Source of the DNA: Notamacropus eugenii
Taxonomy: Eukaryota > Chordata > Mammalia > Diprotodontia > Macropodidae
Assembly: GCF_028372415.1 (NCBI RefSeq)
Contig: NC_092877.1
Location: 212,900,116 to 212,964,115, forward strand
DNA length: 64,000 bases
Direction: 5' to 3'
The stretch's first letter is position 1. Each line of letters starts with the position of its first letter. Positions 58,131 through 64,000 of the stretch are shown in pieces. The notes beneath the pieces were generated by a model. That model saw only the letters and a program-made list of their open reading frames with translations. It did no database searches and was not told where the DNA came from. Position numbers and translations under genes: made by a program.

Positions 58131-60970
58131 AAATGGTGGCAGTACCATGGGCTTACTGGTCACAGCTTCCTTTAAATTCTTTATAAACATCCAGTATTGG
58201 TAGTGCAAGTGGACCTTGACCTGGACCCATTGAAGGGAGACCTCACTCTTGGAACCAATTAGAATTAGAATTACTGTTATTTATCTAGACTCATAGGATT
58301 TTTCCATAAAATGAAGAGGAAAATTGATAAGTTCTATGCATTTTCATTCCTACATTTGGAAGGAAATGCCGTGAGTGGAGAGAAGAACCCATGCATACTT
58401 ACATATCCACATCAGATTAATTTAAGAGTATTTGTAGCCCATCAAGTCTTTAAGAGGTTGGAAGGCAGTGGTGTTACAAATGTACAAGTGTACACATACA
58501 CACACACACATACATTTATGGTAGGGTAAAGTGGAGGGAGGGAGTCCTCAAGTTGGCTTTCCAGTATTCCCCTTAGGAATGAGAATATTATCATTTCCGA
58601 ATATGCTAAGGATATTTCTCTTGGTATATAGGAATCCTCAGGTCACAGTGATTAGTGGGAAAGGAAGGTCTTATTGATATCTCTCTCCTCCGATCTGACT
58701 TTGGGACCTTTGAACATTATAACTGGTTTAGTAGTGAAAGGAGAGAGGAAGAGAAAGTGGGAGGAAGAGGGACCAGCTCTTCATGACTTTGGCTGGGTTC
58801 TGAGAATCTTTCCTGGAGGTCAGGAGTTCATCCCTTACACAGGTGGTCCTGAGTTCACAAAATGTAAAGATGCCAAAGTTTGTTCATGGTCTGAATTTCT
58901 GATTTAACTCAACTTTCTAGAATCTGTCTTTAGACTCTAAAATAGACGATAAGCAGAATGAATAGGTTAACATTCATCTAGGACCTTTTGGTCAGTGTTT
59001 CTACACTGGAATATCAGGTGTCCATGAGATGGCCTGGAAGAGAATTGCCTGGGAGCTAAAATAGATCCTTACAAGGATAGAGCCTTTACAAGGCCATATA
59101 GGTCATAATTGTCCAAGGGCATTCTGAGATAAACAGTTGCCCAAGGAAATTATAATTATCAACATTAGCCTATTAGAATATGGCCACATTGGTTTCATGG
59201 TGATGTCTGCTTCCATTTTTTTTTGAGGGAGGTAGGGGAAGCAAATCACTTAATTCAATGATGAAGGTAACTCTAGGGGAGGAAAGAAGCAGGGAAATAG
59301 TCATGGAGGTATGTCAAAAGCATCTGTTCTGGTTACATTTTAGGGAGTATTTGCTTTGAACTAGTGGACAAATCAGATTATGTCATGTGATCCCTGATAG
59401 GGTTTGGGAGAGGGGGTGTCCCAGGGTATTATATTTACTACCTGCAACTGTAATGTTAATGAAAGATCTTCCCTGTCCATTAATAGGCCTCAGATGGAGC
59501 CCATTCCTACAAAACAGCCTCCTCTAATCAGCTGATTAGAGGAGGCTTGTTTTGTAGAAAGGCCCACAACTTCTGTTAATTTCTAATGAGGCATTGGGTC
59601 ACCAGTCATAAGTGTACGTATACTCTGAGACGAAATTTTGCTTTGGCACTTACTCTTTGGAAGAAGTTTGTGTGCCAGGTGAGACTCTGGGTAGCCATTA
59701 AGGAGCACCCCCCCCCCTTTGAAAACCCAGCTATTGATGCTTCTCTCTCTGGTAACTATGTATGTGTGTGCTGGTCAGGCAGTTGGATTTGTCTGTTGAT
59801 CTGATGTACGTATTGCTTATGATCAGACAGTTAGAAGCCCTCTGTTGGTCTTCATTTCTCTGTTTGTATTTTTTCTGTTGGTATATGTGATGAAAGAAGA
59901 TTGCTGACCACTCAAAAGTTGTTTTCCTTTTAGAAAAGTAGATCCAAGAACCTGTGCCAACAGGTCATCCTGGATGTGTCAGGGTGCTTGCTGCTATAGC
60001 AACTTAGTGAGGAGATGGAATGTGTCAACCCTGGGAAAGGTCATCATTAAGAGAATTTTTGTGGCTTAAGGGTAACCCTTGAAGGTTCACCCCTGAAGGG
60101 TGAAGAGGAGAGGGATGACAGTACAGGAAAAAATATTCTATGGACTTAACAGTTTGGGTATCAATAAGGTTAGGCCCTATTCAGTATAGATGAGATGGTA
60201 AATGAGATTCAGTGCTTCAGATTGAGAACCTTTTCTTGATTGATGCTCAAGTCCATGAACCTGAACCACAAGGAAGAATCTTCACTCTTACAATTCCACT
60301 GCAGTAACTGGGGCCTTGAGTCAGGTAGCATAAGTTAAAAGTTCACCAACACTCTCAGCGTGGGATAAGCGGCCTACAGAGCTGTGTTTATAAAGGCCAA
60401 GGAGTAGCCTTGACAAATGATATTTGTAAGTTCAAACCTCCCCTTGGAGTAGGAATACCTTAGAGAAAAAAGAAGCACAGAAACCTGTAGTATACTCTTC
60501 TGGCAGGACTGAAGGAAAAAGGGAGTAAGTCTTAGCATCGTCTATTCTTTTCAGAGATAAGCTAGGAGGAAGATTGATATCAAAGAAGGCAGAGAGGGAT
60601 GCATGAAAGGAGGCTCTTATGGTCTTTCAGTTCTATATATTCTTTGAGGCAAGGTCGCTTTCTTTCCTTTGTAAGATGAAAGAAAAGACTGGCCTTGCTA
60701 AGTATATGCTATGCAAACAATCCAGAAGGCAGGACCATTGGTCTGTATAGAATACGACAACTGCCATGGATGACTTGTGGGAGTACTTAATGAAGGAACA
60801 AGCTTCTGGACTAGTTTTTAGACTGTCACATTCTTAGAAATGAATGTTTTGGAAGCATAGAAAGCAAGTGAGGGAGGTGAGACTTCATTTTAGTAATGCA
60901 GGGCAAGGCAGCTGAGGAAATCTGTTAACCTGGGTCCTTTCTTCCTTTTTTGTGCTTCATCTTTTCTGGT
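58131..60970. other. long unassigned stretch
   Basis: About 2.8 kb with no repeat family or gene I can name. It holds a 51-base palindrome (59507-59557) and a C-run at 59709-59718. Open frames are at most 77 codons and match nothing known to me. Confidence 0.5.
59507..59557. repeat. 51-base near-perfect palindrome without spacer
   Basis: Left arm 59507-59531 and right arm 59532-59557 are reverse complements except for one extra base in the right arm. The inner 32 bases around the AGCT centre are a perfect palindrome. Outer flanks keep weak symmetry. Confidence 0.9.
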
Positions 60971-60974
60971 GGTA

Positions 60975-61145
60975 CAAACAGCAGAATGGATTTGGAAGAC
61001 AGACCACCTCAGACACTGAGTAGCTGTGTGACTCTGGACAAATCAGTTAACTACTCTAGGCCCCATTTCTTTGACTGTAAAATGAAGGAGTTGGATTTGG
61101 TGATTCCAAAGATCAGTTACAGCACAGATCTGTGATTCTGTGATT
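60975..61145 (+). repeat. MIR/Ther1-type SINE
   Basis: GAGTAGCTGTGTGACTCTGG, ACTGTAAAATGAAGGAGTTG and ATCTGTGATTCTGTGATTTT match in sense. Confidence 0.7.
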
Positions 61146-61569
61146 TTAAGTGCATTTTCTGGAGAAGTCATGAACTTGAGTTATACTATAACCAGTGGTG
61201 CCAACCTTGGCAACAATAGTCCACAAGAAACAATTCCTGAGCAAAACCTGAAGCAGATTGAAATGTCACTGGGAAATATTTAACAAAATAAACAGAAATA
61301 TAATGCAACAAAGACAATGTTAATTTGTGGTTTTCTAAGTCAATATGTGCTTTCAGAGAATCTTTTCTATTTGAGTTTGATTCCTAAGCTATAGGCCAAC
61401 AACTGTGCCTCTCCCCACCCCCAGGTCTGAAGGATGAAGCACAAGGTCAGTGAAAGCTGCATTTTTTCACTTAATAATGTCTTTTTATTCATTCCACAAT
61501 TAGTACATGTCAGAGGCAAGACTTGAAACCCAAGTATTCTTGATTCTCATACCATGTCCTTATTATGCT
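61146..61569. other. unassigned stretch
   Basis: No feature recognised. Confidence 0.4.
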
Positions 61570-62460
61570 GTAATGTTTCTTTTAAAATATATATTATTTA
61601 TGTTTAACATTCTCTTCTTTTTTAAATTTTGAATTACAAATTATCTTCCTCTCTCCAATCCCTCCCCCATTCACTGAGAAGGCAAGTAAGATGGTATCAA
61701 TTACATACATGAAACCATGCAAAACATATTTCCTTATTAGCTATATCACAAAAACCAAACATGAGAAAGTCATGCTCAGTTTGCACTGTCTCACACTTCA
61801 GGCTTTTTCATGCTGCTGTTTTCATAGCTGTTCTGGGAGTCTGCCATTTTTGAGTTCTTCCAAGGTGGTGTGATGCAGGGAGAGGTACAGTCATTTGCCG
61901 TCTGATCTTCTGCTCCACTGCAGCCAAAGCACTAGAACTCCTCTTGGTCCCTTGCTCTCTTGCAGCCCTCTTCGCTATTGTTCCTCTCTGCCTTGGAACT
62001 GAAACCAGGGCCCTGTGTTCCTGTGACTGACTACAAGCGTTCCTTTCGGCACTGGAACTACAAACTAGAACTGCCGATGGCTAATAGTGTTGACAATTAG
62101 CACCAGCTGCACCCAGTCCAGCAAAGGGTCCCTTGTAATCTTTTTGACCAGTTGTTTGGCCCCCATGTTGTGTGGTTTGCTCTCAAAGATGCTGCTGCTG
62201 CTGCTGCTGTCACCTCCAAGGCTCTCCGCTGGTGCTGCCACCCCATGCATGTGCTCCAGACAGGCATCACCCTAGTGTCACAGACCTCTCCTGCTGACCT
62301 TCTAAGTTGTCTTAGGTTGGAAAAAAATGTCTCACCCCATCTTTTTGTTAGCTCTGTCATTTCAAAATTTGGTCTGAGGCACTATTTTAAGTTGTTTAGG
62401 GAAGGTTGGGAGAACTCAACCGGGTTTCCTCCTTTACTGTACCATCTTCAGTAGCTCTAT
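61570..62460 (-). mobile_element. L1-derived unit: 5' UTR-like part joined to 3' end, no ORFs
   Basis: The left part (61570 to about 61785) is the antisense L1 3' UTR: TTTTGAATTACAAATTATCT and GAGAAGGCAAGTAAGATGGT. The right edge read on the - strand begins AAGATGGTACAGTAAAGGAG and continues GAGTTCTCCCAACC and GTGCCTCAGACC, resembling the start of the marsupial L1 5' UTR. Nothing like ORF1 or ORF2 lies between. A short GCT run occurs at 62190-62212. The 5' UTR call is less certain than the 3' call. Confidence 0.5.
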
Positions 62461-62695
62461 TCCTGACAACATTTATTAAATTCCTCCTAATGCTCTTAGG
62501 TGTACTTTTGTCAAAGCTTGAAGGACTTAGGTGACTGCAGGGTGATAAGGCTCAAGCCAGTCAGAGGTGGTACTTTACCTTTTTTCACCCCTGGCTTTCT
62601 CGTCACAGTGGCAGGGCTCATTGACAGAATTTATGTAATAGAGAAAACAGCATGATACGGGAAAAGATGCTAGACTCAGAAGACCTGGGCTGAAA
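62461..62695. other. unassigned stretch
   Basis: Nothing recognised beyond a short L2-like word near 62470-62520. Confidence 0.35.
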
Positions 62696-62699
62696 TTCC

Positions 62700-62935
62700 A
62701 GGCACCATCATCATCATGGTCAGTATTTCCATAGCACTTAATATAGCTTTATATAAGCAATCTTACTGGATCCTCAAACAGTCCTGTGAGGTAGGCACTG
62801 TTATCCACACTTTAGAGCTGAGGAAACTAAAGAGACATGACCTAGCAAGTATGTATCTGAGGTAGGATTTGGATTCAGGTTCTGCTGGCTCCAAGTCCAG
62901 TGCTCTGTCCGCTCTACTATCCTGCCTGCTAAATT
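62700..62935 (-). repeat. MIR SINE, nearly full length
   Basis: CAGTATTTCCATAGCACTTA, TGTGAGGTAGGCACTGTTAT and GGTTCTGCTGGCTCCAAGTC give the reversed MIR order. Confidence 0.8.
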
Positions 62936-63214
62936 GGTAGTGGCATGTCACTTCATCTCTCTGAAGTCTGTTCCACTATAAGTGAATAATCCTTTATTTT
63001 AAAAAATGACTCTTTTGCTGTTCTGTGTCAGACATACTCTCATTTTAGTCTGAATACAAGATGTCTTGAAATTGCTCTTAGGAAAAAAATGGAAGGAATA
63101 TGCAAATGAAGAAATCCATCATAATTTTTAAAAATCTAACCCTTCCCCATAACTCCAAAATGTATTAGAAATGCATGTTCCTGGACTAGTTTCTTGACTT
63201 AGTTACAACACTGC

Positions 63215-63370
63215 AGCTAACATTTATGTAATATTTTCATATTTACCAGTAATGCCGTAGGGTTCATGAAGGGAATTTACATCACAACCTGATAGGGTAG
63301 GAAGTAATCCTAAAGGACTAAGGCTCGGCATGATTTGCCCATCGTTATATAGTTAGTGATTTTGGGAACT
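63215..63370 (-). repeat. MIR SINE
   Basis: CAGCTAACATTTATGTAATA and TGATAGGGTAGGAAGTAATC fit MIR in reverse. Confidence 0.55.
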
Positions 63371-63374
63371 GAAA

Positions 63375-63625
63375 TGGACTGCTGGGTAGTACACTGGATA
63401 GAATGCTGAACCTGGAGACAGGAAGACATCTTCCTGAGTTTAGAATTTGCCTCAAACACTTAGCTGGCCAAGTCACTCAACCCTGTTTGCCTCAATTTCC
63501 TCTTCTGCAAAATAAATGAGAGAAGGAATGGCAAACCACTCCAAGTATCTTTGTCAAGAAAACTCCAAATGGGACCATGAAGAGTCATACATGACTGAAA
63601 AATGACTGAACGATAATGATGGAAA
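63375..63625 (+). repeat. MAR1-like SINE, full length
   Basis: TAGTACACTGGATAGAATGC (head), GGCCAAGTCACTCAACCCTG (core), GGAATGGCAAACCACTCC and the AAGAGTCATACATGACTG tail. It lies close beside an older MIR. A clean duplication is not evident. Confidence 0.8.
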
Positions 63626-64000
63626 CTGATCATTCAAACTCAGATTTCTTCAATTCAAGTCCATTAGTGTTTCAGTCAACTAGGAGTGATCTCAAATCCA
63701 GTTTAGGTTTTATAGACACCTTAAGTAGGGCCTGAAAATATATCCTTGACTATGAGAAAGGTGGAAATGCAAATAAATTCACTTCTATTTCTTCTACTCT
63801 CCCCAACCCCCACAAAATCCTGTGTACTGTTATAGGACAGATGGAGCACTATTACCTAGAATTTGTCAAGATATTACTTCTTTTAACTTAAGTTGTTTGT
63901 GCTGGTCATATTTCTGTCAAGATTTATGATCATTGCATAAAACATCCACTGTATCTGCCTCAGACTTGTACAGCATTAGTGCCTAAGAGAACAAAGCAGA
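63626..64000. other. unassigned stretch to window end
   Basis: No feature recognised. Confidence 0.4.

Noticed and set aside
61798-62300. A GC-richer exon with a CpG-containing coding frame (100 codons at 62152-62454)
   Set aside because: No splice structure or known protein match. The segment is better explained as L1 5' UTR-like sequence in reverse.

Overview
The window looks like marsupial nuclear DNA. It is AT-rich, CpG-poor and full of interspersed repeats. The diagnostic repeats are SINEs with BovB/RTE-like tails, a second RTE-tailed SINE, marsupial-type L1 and HAL1 LINEs, and many old MIR/Ther1-type SINEs and L2 LINEs. I cannot tell an opossum from an Australian marsupial by reading alone. 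Family names rest on recognition of consensus text, not on a database search, and repeat boundaries are good to about 10-30 bases unless a target-site duplication is given.

I find no intact host gene. The one host-gene-derived feature is a processed (intronless) retrocopy of a kallikrein-family serine protease, closest by eye to KLK14, at about 16881-18410 on the + strand. It has a 288-base presumed 5' UTR, a coding region at 17169-17911, a presumed 3' UTR, an AATAAA signal, a short A tail and a 15-base flanking duplication with one mismatch. The coding region carries one nonsense codon and one frameshift, so it is a pseudogene, although the catalytic triad codons survive.

Layout. 1-7.5 kb: old SINE/L2 debris and two head-to-head SINE fragments. 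7.5-11.2 kb: a pile-up of same-strand LINE pieces (L1, CR1/L3, L1, older L1). 12-16.2 kb: L2 and MIR debris, an antisense RTE reverse-transcriptase fragment and a well-kept antisense L2 ORF2 fragment. 16.6-18.6 kb: the KLK14 retrocopy between SINEs. 18.6-28 kb: MIR, a palindromic mariner-like MITE, a possible Tigger end and RTE-SINEs. 28.1-30 kb: an antisense 5'-truncated L1. 30.9-32.8 kb: a sense HAL1-like element starting at its 5' end. 33-50 kb: L2, MIR and SINE debris with long unassigned stretches, including an L2 split by a younger SINE. 49.5-50.2 kb: an old antisense L1. 50.8-64 kb: a young SINE with a perfect duplication, a long purine microsatellite inside an L2 3' end, a 51-base palindrome and an L1-derived unit that appears to lack both ORFs.

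The genes do not form a system. The window reads as intergenic or deep intronic DNA. The functional links are those of retrotransposition: L1 machinery is the likely source of the KLK14 retrocopy, the RTE fragment represents the kind of LINE that mobilises the RTE-tailed SINEs, and L2 is the likely partner of the MIR-type SINEs.
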